Shown in pieces: positions 1 to 8,322 of a stretch of DNA of 64,000 nt. Position 1 is the first letter of the stretch; each line of letters begins with the position of its first letter. Source of the DNA: Pilimelia anulata (GTDB lineage: Bacteria > Actinomycetota > Actinomycetes > Mycobacteriales > Micromonosporaceae). The notes under the pieces were generated by a model. The model had not been told where the DNA came from, did not search any database, and saw nothing but the letters and a program-made list of their open reading frames with translations. Both the position numbers and the translations under genes were made by a program. The stretch spans positions 1 through 64,000 of the forward strand of contig NZ_BMQB01000007.1 in NCBI RefSeq assembly GCF_014647895.1. Direction: 5' to 3'.

Positions 1-96
1 CCAAGGAAATCAAACTGCAACCAGCCGACTCTAACACATCACCCGCCGGGCGCTCGCGGGACGGCGAGACGAAGCCACCATCAGGCACCGGTCCCA

Positions 97-956
97 GTGG
101 ACCGATGTCGGTCCACGGGCGTACGGCGTGCGCGACGGGATCCGGTGGCGGGTTCGGGTCGGGTCGCCGTGGCGGGATGCACCAGGCTGTTACGGCTCCT
201 GGCAGGCGGTGTATGCGCTGTTTCGCCAGGGGCAGCGCGCCGGGATCTGGGCCGGCATCGTGACCGGTCTGCAGGTCCAGGCGGAAGCCGCGGGGCTGAT
301 CTGCTGGGACGTCAGCGTCGACTCCACCATCGCCCGGGCGCATCAGCACGCCGCAGGCGCCCGCACCCGGCCCGATGCGCAGGCCGAACCGCCCGCAGGG
401 CCGGGCGCGGAACCAGCCGATCACGCGCTGGGTCGTTCCCGCGGCGGCTGGACCACGAAGCTGCACCTGGCCTGCGAGCAGGGCGGCAAGCCGTTGTCGA
501 TGCTGCTGACCGCCGGACACCGCGGTGACAGCCCGCAGTTCGGTCCCGTGCTGGCCGGTATTCGGGTTCCCCGGCCGGGTGCGGGCCGCCGGGTGCGGGC
601 CGTCCCCGCGTCAGGCCCGACCAGGTCATCGCAGACCGGGCCTACACCTCCCGCGCCAACCGCGCCCTGCTACGCCGACGCGGCATCAAGGCATGCATCC
701 CAGCAAGACCGACCAGGGCGCCCACCGCCGCGCCAAAGGCTCCCGCGGCGGACGCCCACCCGCCTTCGACCCGCAGGTCTACCGCCAACGCCACGCCATG
801 GAGTGCGGCATCAACCGCCTCAAGCGCCACCGCGGCGTGGCCACCCGGTACGACAAGTTAGCCGTCCGATACGAGGCCACCCTCCACATCACCGCGATCA
901 ACGAATGGCTACACGCAGGCCGGCGACTGGATCCGGCCGGTGGTGGACGGTGCTGA
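97..956 (+). mobile_element. IS5-family transposase, frameshifted remnant
   Basis: Three reading frames must be joined to recover an IS5-type DDE transposase. The first (from about 97) gives the N-terminal part with DGIRWRVRVGSPWRDAP, the first catalytic block WDVSVDSTIARAHQHAAGAR, and RGGWTTKLHLACEQGGKPL. Near 590 the match moves to a second frame (RPDQVIADRAYTSRANRALL), and near 695 to a third (MHPSKTDQGAHRRAKGSRGGRPPAFD, then MECGINRLKRHRGVATRYDKLAVRYEATLHI up to 956). At least two frameshifts make it non-functional. The N-terminus is poorly preserved and no convincing terminal inverted repeats were found, so the element limits are open. Its right edge touches a truncated methyltransferase on the other strand, which it or an associated deletion probably broke. 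Confidence 0.85.
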
Positions 957-1180
957 CCGCCATCGCGGCATCGACGCTGCGCGCGCATGACCGCCGACGG
1001 TTCCACCGCCGTCACGATACGGTCGGGCGGTTCGTAGGAGCCGGTGCCGGCGCCGACGTTGAGCACCGTTCGGGCATCCCCCAACGCCTCCCAGATGCGC
1101 GCGGCGATTCGGCTCGGTGCGTCGCGTCGCCGGGTAGTCCGATCCGATGGCGTCGTAGAGCTGCGCGCCGAACATTTTCA
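957..1180 (-). pseudogene. SAM-dependent methyltransferase, N-terminal remnant
   Basis: Read on the minus strand from about 1175, this gives MFGAQLYDAIGSDYPATRR, then after a frameshift near 1110 RIAARIWEALGDARTVLNVG, AGTGSYEPPDRIVTAVEPSA and VMRAQ. The VLNVGAGTGSYEP stretch is the glycine-rich SAM-binding motif of class I methyltransferases. The reading is lost near 970, next to the IS5 remnant. Only about 70 residues of a protein of roughly 250 remain, so this is a pseudogene. It runs on from the MerR remnant without a visible start of its own, suggesting a deletion fused two broken genes. Confidence 0.6.
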
Positions 1181-1418
1181 ACTGCTCCTCCGGCGCGGTA
1201 CTGATTCCCATCGCTCGCGCCTCCAGCTCCCGATCGATGGCTGCCACCATGGCGGCAGCGCGGTCGCGCTGTTCCAGCAGTAGGCCGCGCAGCCTGAGCA
1301 GGTGCGCGACCACGTCGGTGGCCGGGTCCTCGCCGACGGCTGCAGGAGCCCGATCTCATCGTAGTGACGCAGCGTGCGAACGGTGACCCCGTCAGCTCGG
1401 CCGCCCGCCCACGGTCAG
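1170..1418 (-). pseudogene. MerR-family (TipA-like) regulator remnant
   Basis: The minus strand encodes a MerR start, YLTVGGRAAELTGVTVRTLR followed by HYDEIGLLQPSAR, across a frameshift near 1395. It then jumps to the dimerisation helix (VVAHLLRLRGLLLEQRDRAA, AMVAAIDRELEARAMGIS). In intact family members about 60 residues of the winged-helix DNA-binding domain and linker lie between these blocks; here they are missing. The coding sequence then runs into the methyltransferase remnant. Internal deletion, frameshift and loss of the effector domain together mean no functional regulator is made. Confidence 0.6.
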
Positions 1419-1676
1419 GTACTCATCCACACCCCGACCATCTGCCATAACGCCACGCCAGGGACAAGCCACCAACTCCCGAGGCGGTCGGTCCTCCGTC
1501 CACTGGCAGTTGCCCCTACGACAACGACGGACCGAAGGGTCCGGAGCATCGACGACAACGCCAGGGGAGGACATAGCGCACCCGACGCGGCAGAAGGTAC
1601 GTAGGCCGGGTCCGCCGGGAGGGGTTCTTGCGGCTGCGTCCTACCGTGATCGATCGATGGGCCCCTCGAAAGGCGG
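1419..1676. other. Non-coding gap between remnant and phosphatase gene
   Basis: No reading frame here has a recognisable family or a convincing start. It lies between the MerR remnant on the minus strand and the histidine phosphatase gene on the plus strand, so the promoter of the latter should be in it. I found no clear -35/-10 pair. Confidence 0.3.
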
Positions 1677-2252
1677 ATGGGTTTGGCGCACACTGACCTG
1701 TACCTCGTGCGACATGGTGAGCAGGACCCCGCCGCTCACACCCCGGACGGAGGTCTCTCCCACGCCGGGCGCATTCAGGCCGACCGGGTTGGCCGGCGCC
1801 TTCGGACATTGCCCTTCACGGCGATCCATCACAGCCCGCTGGTACGGGCCGCCCGGACCGCCGACATCGTCGGCGGATATCTCCCGCACGTACCGCGTCA
1901 CGCCTGTCACCTCGTCACTGACCGCACCCCGACCCCGTCCGTCGGACAGCGCGGCCGATACCCGCGCCGGTGGCACGACTGGCTCGACGGTGTCCCCGAC
2001 GACGAACGCGACGAGGACGCGATCGCTCTGCAAGCCGCTGTCGAACGTCTCGGCGTCGCCGGCGACGACGAACGGCACGAGCTGCTGATCACGCACAACT
2101 TCGTGATCGGGTGGTTCGTTCGGCACGTCCTGGACGCCCCGGTATGGCGTTGGCTCGGCCTCAACCAAGCCAACTGTGCCATCACCATCGTCCGATGGGA
2201 CACCAACCGCCCGCCGACCCTGGTCAGCTTCAACGACACCGGACACCTGTAG
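1677..2252 (+). CDS. Histidine phosphatase family protein
   Basis: A 191-residue protein of the phosphoglycerate-mutase-like histidine phosphatase superfamily. The signature LYLVRHGEQD (residues 9-18) carries the catalytic His13 in the RHG motif. A second conserved block, ELLITHNFVIGWFVRHVL (about 136-153), supplies the late His. The size matches small phosphatases of this clan, which transfer phosphate from varied substrates through a phospho-His intermediate; the substrate cannot be read from sequence. The ATG at 1677 is the last good start before the motif. There is no signal peptide, so it is cytoplasmic. It appears monocistronic, with broken genes upstream and an oppositely oriented gene downstream. 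Confidence 0.85.
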   Translation: MGLAHTDLYLVRHGEQDPAAHTPDGGLSHAGRIQADRVGRRLRTLPFTAIHHSPLVRAARTADIVGGYLPHVPRHACHLVTDRTPTPSVGQRGRYPRRWHDWLDGVPDDERDEDAIALQAAVERLGVAGDDERHELLITHNFVIGWFVRHVLDAPVWRWLGLNQANCAITIVRWDTNRPPTLVSFNDTGHL

Positions 2253-2344
2253 CCGGAAGCACCACCGAGCACCTCTGCCCCGGGATCCGATAGGCGGCAG
2301 ATGAGCGCAGCTAATCTTGGTGTGGAGCGAAGCCGGAATGCGAA

Positions 2345-2623
2345 TCAGAACGGTGCGGGGCCGCTACCGGTGAGTGTCACCAGGATCTGCGTCGCGAGCA
2401 GCTTCCGGACGCCGGTGACGGACACCGATCCGATCTGGTCGTACGGCAGTTCCAAGGAAAGTTCCTCGCCAGCGTTGCGGATGTCCGCGCTGGTCTGGTC
2501 CGGACGGAACGTGCCACCCCAGCCCTCGATACCTCCGCGCTGATTGGTGCTGAGCGAAGCCGTGCCGGCCACCTGGGTGCCGCCGGCGAGGGTCAGCCTC
2601 GCCGGACCGGAGTAGGTCGTCAT
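2345..2623 (-). CDS. Small hypothetical protein
   Basis: A 92-residue protein starting MTTYSGPARLTLAGGTQVAG. The ATG at 2623 is preferred over a TTG three codons upstream. It is rich in alternating hydrophobic and small residues (TLAGGTQVAGTASLST, ILVTLTGSGPAPF), suggesting a small beta-barrel or sandwich. It has no signal peptide, membrane segment or catalytic motif that I recognise. It is convergent with the phosphatase gene and divergent from the acetyltransferase gene at 2858. I recall similar short actinobacterial proteins with the same beginning and the GSGPAPF ending, but cannot assign a function. Confidence 0.6.
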   Translation of the reverse strand: MTTYSGPARLTLAGGTQVAGTASLSTNQRGGIEGWGGTFRPDQTSADIRNAGEELSLELPYDQIGSVSVTGVRKLLATQILVTLTGSGPAPF

Positions 2624-2857
2624 GGTGCCCAACGATACCGGGGCTCCGCAGCATTGCGCCCACCCGTGGGTGATCTGGCCAGCGTCTGACCCCCCGCCTT
2701 GGCGAATATTCGGTGCACGACCGGCCCAGCGGCAGCGCGCACGCTCGGCGGCAGATGAGTACGGCCGGCGGCGGCACCGTCACCCACCGAGCCCCGCCGA
2801 ACGCTCACCAAACCGACTGTCTTGCCGGCGACGTCTGGATTGGGCAAGACTGTTGGG

Positions 2858-3331
2858 ATGACGGTGACGGTGGTGCCAATGGACCCCACGCATCACAGCT
2901 TCGGACAGGCGAGCGGCATGTTCGACGAGTACCGCAGTCACTATGGCCACCGGCCGTCGCCCGAAGCGGCCCGAGCATGGTTGCATGCGCAGCTGTCTCA
3001 GCAGCGGCTGTCGCTGGCCGTAGCCGTCGATGACCTGGATCTGGTACACGGCTTCATCACGACGACCGTTATGCCGGCGTCGATGATGTTGGGAACCGCG
3101 TGGTCGATCCGGGATCTGTATGTCGCAGAACGGTACCGCCGTGCCGGTGTCGCCAGCAGGCTCCTTCGGCATGCCATTGTCCAGGCGCGTGCCGCGGGCG
3201 CGGTGCGGGTGTCGCTGCACACCGAACCCGATAACGCCCCGGCCCTGGCGCTCTACACGGGGGCCGGGTTCGAACCGGTCGACGGACTGACGTTGCTGAA
3301 CTTCACCATCGTGACCGAGGCCGGCGGATAG
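2858..3331 (+). CDS. GNAT-family N-acetyltransferase
   Basis: A 157-residue protein with the GNAT fold. The acetyl-CoA binding motif A is visible as SIRDLYVAERYRRAGVASRL (about residues 76-95, RxxGxA type). Motif B follows near the C-terminus (SLHTEPDNAPALALYTGAGF). These proteins move an acetyl group from acetyl-CoA to an amine; the acceptor here is unknown. The ATG at 2858 gives the standard family length, whereas an in-frame TTG at 2822 would add 12 residues unlike the family. There is no signal peptide. It stands alone and is divergent from the small hypothetical gene at 2345-2623. Confidence 0.85.
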   Translation: MTVTVVPMDPTHHSFGQASGMFDEYRSHYGHRPSPEAARAWLHAQLSQQRLSLAVAVDDLDLVHGFITTTVMPASMMLGTAWSIRDLYVAERYRRAGVASRLLRHAIVQARAAGAVRVSLHTEPDNAPALALYTGAGFEPVDGLTLLNFTIVTEAGG

Positions 3332-3455
3332 CGGCGCAGCACCATGGGCCCACCGCGATGACATTCGCGGAGCCCGTGCACTGCCCTCCCACCACCCGCG
3401 CCAACAGCGGCAGGTGCGGACGCCCTTGCCGGGGACCGTCAGGGAGACTGGAACA

Positions 3456-3779
3456 GTGACAAGCATTGGCTCAGTGCAGAGGTATGACCCTGACGAGGGC
3501 TGGGGTGTCATCGACGGCGCTGATGTTCCCGGCGAGTGCTGGGTGCATTTTTCCGCCATTGCCGCCGACGGCTACCGGCAGCTCGTGCAAGGGCAGATGG
3601 TCTTCTTCCGGGCCGAACCGGTGGCCCAGGACGGCTACGCCTTTCGAGCGGTGAAGGTCTGGACAGGTGCCACCGAGCCGCCGGATCGACCTTCGCCTCG
3701 CACGAGCCCCAACGCCTACCACACCTCGCTGACGCTCACCTTCGAGTCGCCTCACCCCGACGATCAAGCGGGCGTGTAG
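3456..3779 (+). CDS. Cold-shock-domain-like small protein
   Basis: The beginning, GSVQRYDPDEGWGVIDGADV followed by PGECWVHFSAIA, follows the cold-shock-domain pattern (G-x-V-x-x-F/Y-D-x-x-x-G-W-G-V-I, then a V-H-F RNP2-like block). The protein is 107 residues and has a proline/serine-rich tail after about residue 65 that classical CspA proteins lack. A GTG start at 3456 with AGGGAG about 9 bases upstream is better than the upstream start at 3414. Cold-shock domains bind single-stranded nucleic acid; a role as RNA chaperone is likely but not shown. The stop overlaps the 3' end of the next, convergent gene by about 16 bases. Confidence 0.7.
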   Translation: MTSIGSVQRYDPDEGWGVIDGADVPGECWVHFSAIAADGYRQLVQGQMVFFRAEPVAQDGYAFRAVKVWTGATEPPDRPSPRTSPNAYHTSLTLTFESPHPDDQAGV

Positions 3780-4150
3780 GCGTTACCACCCGCACGCTGT
3801 GCGACAGAAGAGCAGCCGTCATTGGGTCGTTCGATTCGGCGAGGCGAGTTCGCCGGAGTCACCGTCCCCAAAGTCACGGCCGCTACCGAGAGTTGCAATC
3901 GAAATGTTGTGTCGTGCCACACGAAAGCTACTAGCCTCCCTGACGCTCTTCGATAAGTTTCCCATGGCCATGCGACGGTCGCAAATTTCCGATAGAACAG
4001 AAGCTGAAGATCAACTGCGTATGCGACCTTTCGGCCTTCGTTATAGGAAATTACCAACCCTCGCCCATCTTCATCAACCTGAAGTTGTTCAATCTTCTCA
4101 AGCGCAGTATTGAGACCAGAATGGCATCTGGCGCTAATGGGCGATATCAC
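3764..4150 (-). CDS. Hypothetical protein of low-GC origin, next to att-like site
   Basis: An open reading frame of 128 codons whose first 65 residues look protein-like (LEKIEQLQVDEDGRGLVISY, then LLFYRKFATVAWPWETYRRA) and lie in a stretch clearly lower in GC than its neighbours (about 3880-4150). The C-terminal third looks like random high-GC sequence and the true gene may be truncated. No family is recognised. It starts only about 10 bases from the tRNA-Lys 3' half at 4161, the position where cargo or excision/integration genes of site-specific elements often sit. That context and the base composition suggest acquired DNA. It may not be a real gene. Confidence 0.35.
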   Translation of the reverse strand: MISPISARCHSGLNTALEKIEQLQVDEDGRGLVISYNEGRKVAYAVDLQLLFYRKFATVAWPWETYRRASGRLVAFVWHDTTFRLQLSVAAVTLGTVTPANSPRRIERPNDGCSSVAQRAGGNAYTPA

Positions 4151-4160
4151 CTGACCCCGA

Positions 4161-4205
4161 CTCTTAATCCGCGGGTTCGGGGTTCGAGTCCCCGGCGGCG
4201 CACCA
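4161..4205 (+). repeat. tRNA-Lys(CUU) 3' half, attachment-site-like copy A
   Basis: The sequence starts in the anticodon loop (CTCTTAATCC, anticodon CTT) and continues through the variable loop, T-arm (GGGTTCGGGGTTCGAGTCCC) and acceptor strand to GGCGGCGCACCA. The upstream bases do not form a D-arm or a 5' acceptor strand, so it is not an intact tRNA. A 3' tRNA half beginning at the anticodon loop is the classic footprint of tyrosine-integrase att sites. A second, diverged copy lies at 13980-14022 in the same orientation. Confidence 0.75.
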
Positions 4206-4212
4206 ACGTAAT

Positions 4213-4251
4213 CATGCCCTGACCGGGGAGAACTCCCACGGTCAGGGCATG
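4213..4251 (+). terminator. Hairpin after tRNA-Lys 3' copy A
   Basis: Perfect 13-base arms, CATGCCCTGACCG and CGGTCAGGGCATG, extend inward as GGGAG/CTCCC. The hairpin stands 8 bases after the tRNA 3' end, as expected for a tRNA terminator. The trailing T-run is weak (TTCCTTGTT). The hairpin at 14032-14077 is its homologue. Confidence 0.7.
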
Positions 4252-4424
4252 TTCCTTGTTGCAGGTGGATCTTTGTTTGATCGACGGTTCAGGACACCCT
4301 GTCAGGGTTCCGGGGCGGTTCGGGCCTGCCCGACGCGGTCCGGTGCGCGGGTCCGATCCTCACCTCATGGGCAGTACGGTTGTCCGCTCCGGCGTTCGGC
4401 AAAAGGGCGGTGCCGTATCCGTGG

Positions 4425-6233
4425 TCAGTCCAGCGTCAACGCGAAGATCTGTGCCCGGTTCTTGGCGTCGGAGGGCTGCTGCTGTAGGGCGGACAGGTCG
4501 CCGTCGGTCATGGCCAGGGCCAGGCCGCTGAGCCGGTTGACCAGCTGGTACCGGCCGTCGGCGATGCGCGTCATGGTCCACTGCTGGTCGGTGCCCGTGA
4601 TGGCGCAGGGGCGCAGGGTCAGCTCGCCGCCAACCGTGGTCGTGCGGTTGTTGCTCACGCACAGGGATGTCGAGGCGAGCTTGAGCTGCCAGTACTGTCC
4701 CCGGGCGGTCAGCCGCCAATGCTGGCTGGTCGCGGTGCTGCGGGGGCTGTGCGTGACCACGGCGCCGGGCAGGCTGTTGGTCGGAGCGGACACGGCGTCC
4801 CGGGAGCTGAGGGCGGCCAGGTGGTAGGTGCCGGAGCCGCCCAACGGCGCCGGGTCGGCGATCCGCTCGACGCGCCACCGCTGGCTCGCCGCGCCCGTGT
4901 ACACCTGCTGCTTCATCAGCGAGCTGTCCGGACGATCCTGGGTCAGCGCCAGGCCCGTCAGCCAGTTCAGGATGCTGTACGAACCGTCGGTGTGCGGCAG
5001 GTAGGCCCAGCGCTGTCCGTCCTCAGCGGCGCATTCCTCCTGGTACGAACGGGTGCCGGGCTTCTGGCTACGGTTAGCGGAGTCGAGGCAGAGGAGGCTG
5101 TCGTTGTTCATCAGCTGGATACCCGTGTCGTAACCGATCAGCCACTTCTGGGTGGCGGAGGCGCTGTTGGCGGGGGCGGCGGACAGGTAGCGCTTGCGAT
5201 CGTTGGTGGAGCCGTTGGCGGGGTCGATGTCCAACGCCGCGCCCGACGCCACGTTCGTCACCGTGTAGGTGAAACCCGGCCGGGGGTAGTCGACGTTGCT
5301 GGGAGTGTCGCTGGTGTGGAAGAACCGCGACCGCGCGAGGTTCCAGTGGGTGGCCAGGTAACTGCCCGCTGGCGGGGCGACGTTGAAGTAGTCGTCGCCG
5401 GCGCAGTCGGGTAGCCGCTTGGAGTCCCACTCCGGGCAGTCGGGCGTGGGCGTCTTGTCGTCGTGACACATCATGTCGAGCGACTGCGTGCAGTGCCCGT
5501 CGTCAGCGTGCGGGGCAGAGTCCTGCACCGCGCCCAGCGCGTGCCCCATCTCGTGGGCGATCGCGTTGGCGCCGAGGCAGCCGGCGGTGGCGTCGACCCG
5601 CAGGTAGCTGGTGCCGGTGTTCGAGGCGTTGTCGGGGCCGGGCGAGTCGTCATGGGAGTACTCGGCCATGCCGCAGACTTCCGTGGACTCAGTGATCATC
5701 AAATACTTGCGGTCATTCCGGTCGTAGCCGAGGGCGCGGACCGCGTCCACCGACGGGTCGAAGTCCTTGAGGGAGTCCTTCGGCACCACCACGTGCTTGA
5801 CCACCGCCCCGCAGCCGTCACCGACCTTCTCGGTCAGGAACCGCAGGTGCCGGCTCTGCCCCTGTCGCGCCGCGCCGTCGTTGAAGGCGGCGTCGGCGTT
5901 CAGCAGCCACGCTTGCAGCACCGGCTGCATCGCCGCGTAGCGGTCGGGCATGGTGGCCTCCCGCACGTAGAGCACCTCGACGCGGGCGCCGTCGTTGCCA
6001 TCGCAGATGAAGCCGGTCATGTCAGCGCCGTTTGCCGACGACCTCTTCGGCGGCGTCGAGGTGGGCAGCGGCCCGGTGGGCACGCCCACGCGCCCCCCGG
6101 GCAGCACCTCCGGTACCGGGGCGTGCAGCCGCGGGCCACCGCTCGTGCGTACGTCGGGCGCCGTCGGGCCGGCAGCCGACCCCGGCAGCGCCACCAGCAG
6201 AAGAGCCATTGTGGTGGCAATCACTGTTTGCAT
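4425..6233 (-). CDS. Secreted zinc metalloprotease with two ricin-type lectin domains
   Basis: A 602-residue exported protein. The signal peptide is residues 1-21 (MQTVIATTMALLLVALPGSA). The catalytic domain contains AHEMGHALGAVQDSAPH (zinc ligands His227 and His231, general base Glu228) followed by LDMMCHDD, which resembles the Met-turn of metzincins. The usual third ligand position ten residues after His227 is Gln, so His242 or the His of DGHC may serve instead. From about residue 310 two beta-trefoil lectin repeats follow, with Q-x-W signatures (ATQKWLI, SQRWRV, SQHWRL, DQQWTM). It probably cleaves extracellular protein while bound to glycans; substrates are unknown. It is monocistronic, directly right of att-like copy A. 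Confidence 0.85.
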   Translation of the reverse strand: MQTVIATTMALLLVALPGSAAGPTAPDVRTSGGPRLHAPVPEVLPGGRVGVPTGPLPTSTPPKRSSANGADMTGFICDGNDGARVEVLYVREATMPDRYAAMQPVLQAWLLNADAAFNDGAARQGQSRHLRFLTEKVGDGCGAVVKHVVVPKDSLKDFDPSVDAVRALGYDRNDRKYLMITESTEVCGMAEYSHDDSPGPDNASNTGTSYLRVDATAGCLGANAIAHEMGHALGAVQDSAPHADDGHCTQSLDMMCHDDKTPTPDCPEWDSKRLPDCAGDDYFNVAPPAGSYLATHWNLARSRFFHTSDTPSNVDYPRPGFTYTVTNVASGAALDIDPANGSTNDRKRYLSAAPANSASATQKWLIGYDTGIQLMNNDSLLCLDSANRSQKPGTRSYQEECAAEDGQRWAYLPHTDGSYSILNWLTGLALTQDRPDSSLMKQQVYTGAASQRWRVERIADPAPLGGSGTYHLAALSSRDAVSAPTNSLPGAVVTHSPRSTATSQHWRLTARGQYWQLKLASTSLCVSNNRTTTVGGELTLRPCAITGTDQQWTMTRIADGRYQLVNRLSGLALAMTDGDLSALQQQPSDAKNRAQIFALTLD

Positions 6234-6825
6234 CGTGGTTTCCTCTCCCTGGTGCCCTCGCTACGAGGACACGGAGTGCGCCATCCCGGCGCCGACCACA
6301 TCGTCGACATCGGAGCCGCACCATCCCTTGGTCGACCCATGGATTCGCGACGATCGGTGTGGTGTGGCGCACTCGGCGTTGGCAGTGGGTGGGACGTGAT
6401 CGGTGCGATCCGTCTCCGTTTGCTGCACCAACGCTGGGGCAATCACCGGGAGCGGACAAGCAGGTGGGACGGCCCCGGGACGCCCGGGATACGGAGCCGG
6501 TGGTGGGCTGGGCCCCGGGCGATCACGCGGGACGTTCACGTTGAACTGAACGTCCCGGACCGAGTGGTCAGGCCGGACAATCGCCCGGGCGCATCCCTCG
6601 CCTTCGGCGACACCCACGCCGCCGCGCGGCGCGAAGCAATCAAACACGGTTGGCCGGTTTGCGCACTCCCGGGTAGGCATCGCCCCCCCAGCAGGTCGCC
6701 GAGGAAATCAACGCCCTCCTTGGTCGGATGGGCCTCAAGCCCCTCACGGTGACATGCACGCCGACCGCAGCATGTGCGTGTGTTGGAGGACCGCAGGCCA
6801 GGGGGCAGGAGATCCGGGTCTTGGT
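6234..6825. other. Intergenic stretch without a clear gene
   Basis: This lies between the metalloprotease start and the small ORF behind the P450 gene. The first 150 bases should hold the protease promoter. Around 6540-6750 the plus strand has gene-like pieces in shifting frames (for example THAAARREAIKHGWPVC), which may be remains of an older gene, but no family was recognised and no intact frame exists. Confidence 0.35.
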
Positions 6826-6975
6826 TCAGCGCGCGCGGCGGTAGTGCATGGCCACTGCGCCGTTGCGCATGGGCTCCGCCGAGAGCAGCTCGAGCTGGCA
6901 AGTGCCGGCTGTTGGTCCACGGAAGGTCTCTGCGGGTTGCCACCCGCGCCGGATGTTCTCATCGCTGGCCGGCAT
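6826..6975 (-). CDS. Possible 49-residue protein downstream of the P450 gene
   Basis: An ATG at 6975 opens a 49-codon frame, MPASDENIRRGWQPAETFRG to SAEPMRNGAVAMHYRRAR, ending at 6826. The composition is protein-like with natural-looking codon use, and it follows the P450 gene on the same strand after 52 bases, so it could be its partner or the C-terminal stub of a lost gene (the frame is open upstream without a better start). No family is recognised. It is short enough that chance cannot be excluded. Confidence 0.35.
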   Translation of the reverse strand: MPASDENIRRGWQPAETFRGPTAGTCQLELLSAEPMRNGAVAMHYRRAR

Positions 6976-7027
6976 GTGGGTGCGGAAGCGCGGCGATGCC
7001 GTCGGGCGGGCAGGTGCCGGGAGCGCG

Positions 7028-8227
7028 CTACCAGGCGACCGGCAGGCGGAGCGGGCCGCGGACCAGGTTGTCCGTCCGCCAGCGCAGCTCGGCGTCGGGG
7101 ACAGCCAGGCGCAGCCCCGGGAACTCCCGCAGCAGCGCGCCCAGGCCCACCTCCAGCTCCATGACGGCGAGCTGGGCGCCGAGGCAGTAGTGCGGGCCGA
7201 AGCCGAACGTCAGATGGGGGTTCGCCGCGCGTTGCAGGTCCAGCCGGTCGGGCTCGGCGAAGACGGCCGGGTCGAGGTTCGCCGAGCCCACGACCGGGAA
7301 GACGGTCTCCCCCGCGCGGACCACCGTCCCGGCCATCTCCACGTCCTCCACAGCCACCCGGGGCATCGTCTCCGGGCCGCCGATCGGCACGTACCGCAGC
7401 AGTTCGTGCACCGCCGTCGGCACCAGCGCGGGTCGGGCTGCCAGGTCCGTCCACTCCCCGCGGGTGAGCAGGGCGTGGACGTGGTTCGCGATGGCCGTGG
7501 CGGTCGTCTCGTGGCCGGCGACCAGGATCGTCACGCCGAGGGAGACGAGTTCGTGCTCGGTCAGCGGGGCATCCTCCCCCGTGCCGGCCCGGATGATGTC
7601 CGAGAGCAGGTCGTCGCGGGGCTCGGCGCGGCGGGCTGCGACGTGCTCCCGGAGGAACGCCTCCAGGTGGGCAGTGGCCTGACCGACCTCCTCCGCGGAG
7701 GCCGCGCCGCCGCCGAACATCTTCTCGGAGAAGTCCCGGAACAGGTGCCACTGTGCGAAGGGCACGCCGAGCAGCTCGCAGATCACGGTGACCGGTAGCG
7801 GCGCGGAGAAGTGCTCCACCAGGTCGACGGGGGAGCCGGCGGCCCGCATCCCGCTGACCAGCTCCTCGACGATCTGGGTGGTGCGCGGCCGCAGCCGCTG
7901 GGCGGCCTTGCGGGAGAACGCCCCGGCGACCAGCCGGCGGACACGGCTGTGGTCCGGCGGGTCCATCGCCATGAGGTTGCCGCCCCGGGTGCGCCACTGG
8001 GTGGTCCGCGGGATGTCGGCGTCGACGGTGGCAGCCCGGCTGAACCTGGAGTCGCCGAGCACCGTCTTGACGTCCTCGTGCCGGCTCACCAGCCAGCCCT
8101 CGCCGCCGTACGGCAGTCTCGCTCGCTGGACCGGGCACCGCGCGCGCAGCCGGTCGAACTCCGCCGGGACGCCGGGCCTGCCGTCGTCGGGGAACGGGTA
8201 GTCCAGCGCGTCGGTCGGGCCGCTCAT
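7028..8227 (-). CDS. Cytochrome P450
   Basis: A 399-residue soluble bacterial P450. The I-helix oxygen-activation motif AGHETT is at 237-242, the K-helix E-x-x-R at 275-278 (HELLRY), and the haem-binding loop FGFGPHYCLG at 341-350 with the thiolate Cys348. Length and motifs match actinobacterial CYP105/107-like monooxygenases, which need ferredoxin and a reductase; neither gene is nearby. The role (xenobiotic or secondary-metabolite hydroxylation) is unknown because no biosynthetic genes surround it. A dyad about 95 bases upstream of the start may be a regulator site. It lies inside the segment bracketed by the two tRNA-Lys 3' copies. Confidence 0.92.
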   Translation of the reverse strand: MSGPTDALDYPFPDDGRPGVPAEFDRLRARCPVQRARLPYGGEGWLVSRHEDVKTVLGDSRFSRAATVDADIPRTTQWRTRGGNLMAMDPPDHSRVRRLVAGAFSRKAAQRLRPRTTQIVEELVSGMRAAGSPVDLVEHFSAPLPVTVICELLGVPFAQWHLFRDFSEKMFGGGAASAEEVGQATAHLEAFLREHVAARRAEPRDDLLSDIIRAGTGEDAPLTEHELVSLGVTILVAGHETTATAIANHVHALLTRGEWTDLAARPALVPTAVHELLRYVPIGGPETMPRVAVEDVEMAGTVVRAGETVFPVVGSANLDPAVFAEPDRLDLQRAANPHLTFGFGPHYCLGAQLAVMELEVGLGALLREFPGLRLAVPDAELRWRTDNLVRGPLRLPVAW

Positions 8228-8322
8228 GCGGGCACCCCCGCCGCGCAGGGCAGGTCGGCCCGCCGCTGGGGCAGCGGCCGGACTCCCCGGATGGCGCTGC
8301 CGACTGACGTCGAGTCACCCAA

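Noticed and set aside
4161..4205. Intact tRNA-Lys gene
   Set aside because: The 5' acceptor strand, D-arm and 5' anticodon stem cannot be formed from the upstream bases; only the 3' half is present.
7028..8227. P450 as part of a secondary-metabolite cluster
   Set aside because: No polyketide, peptide-synthetase, terpene or other biosynthetic genes, and no redox partner genes, lie nearby.
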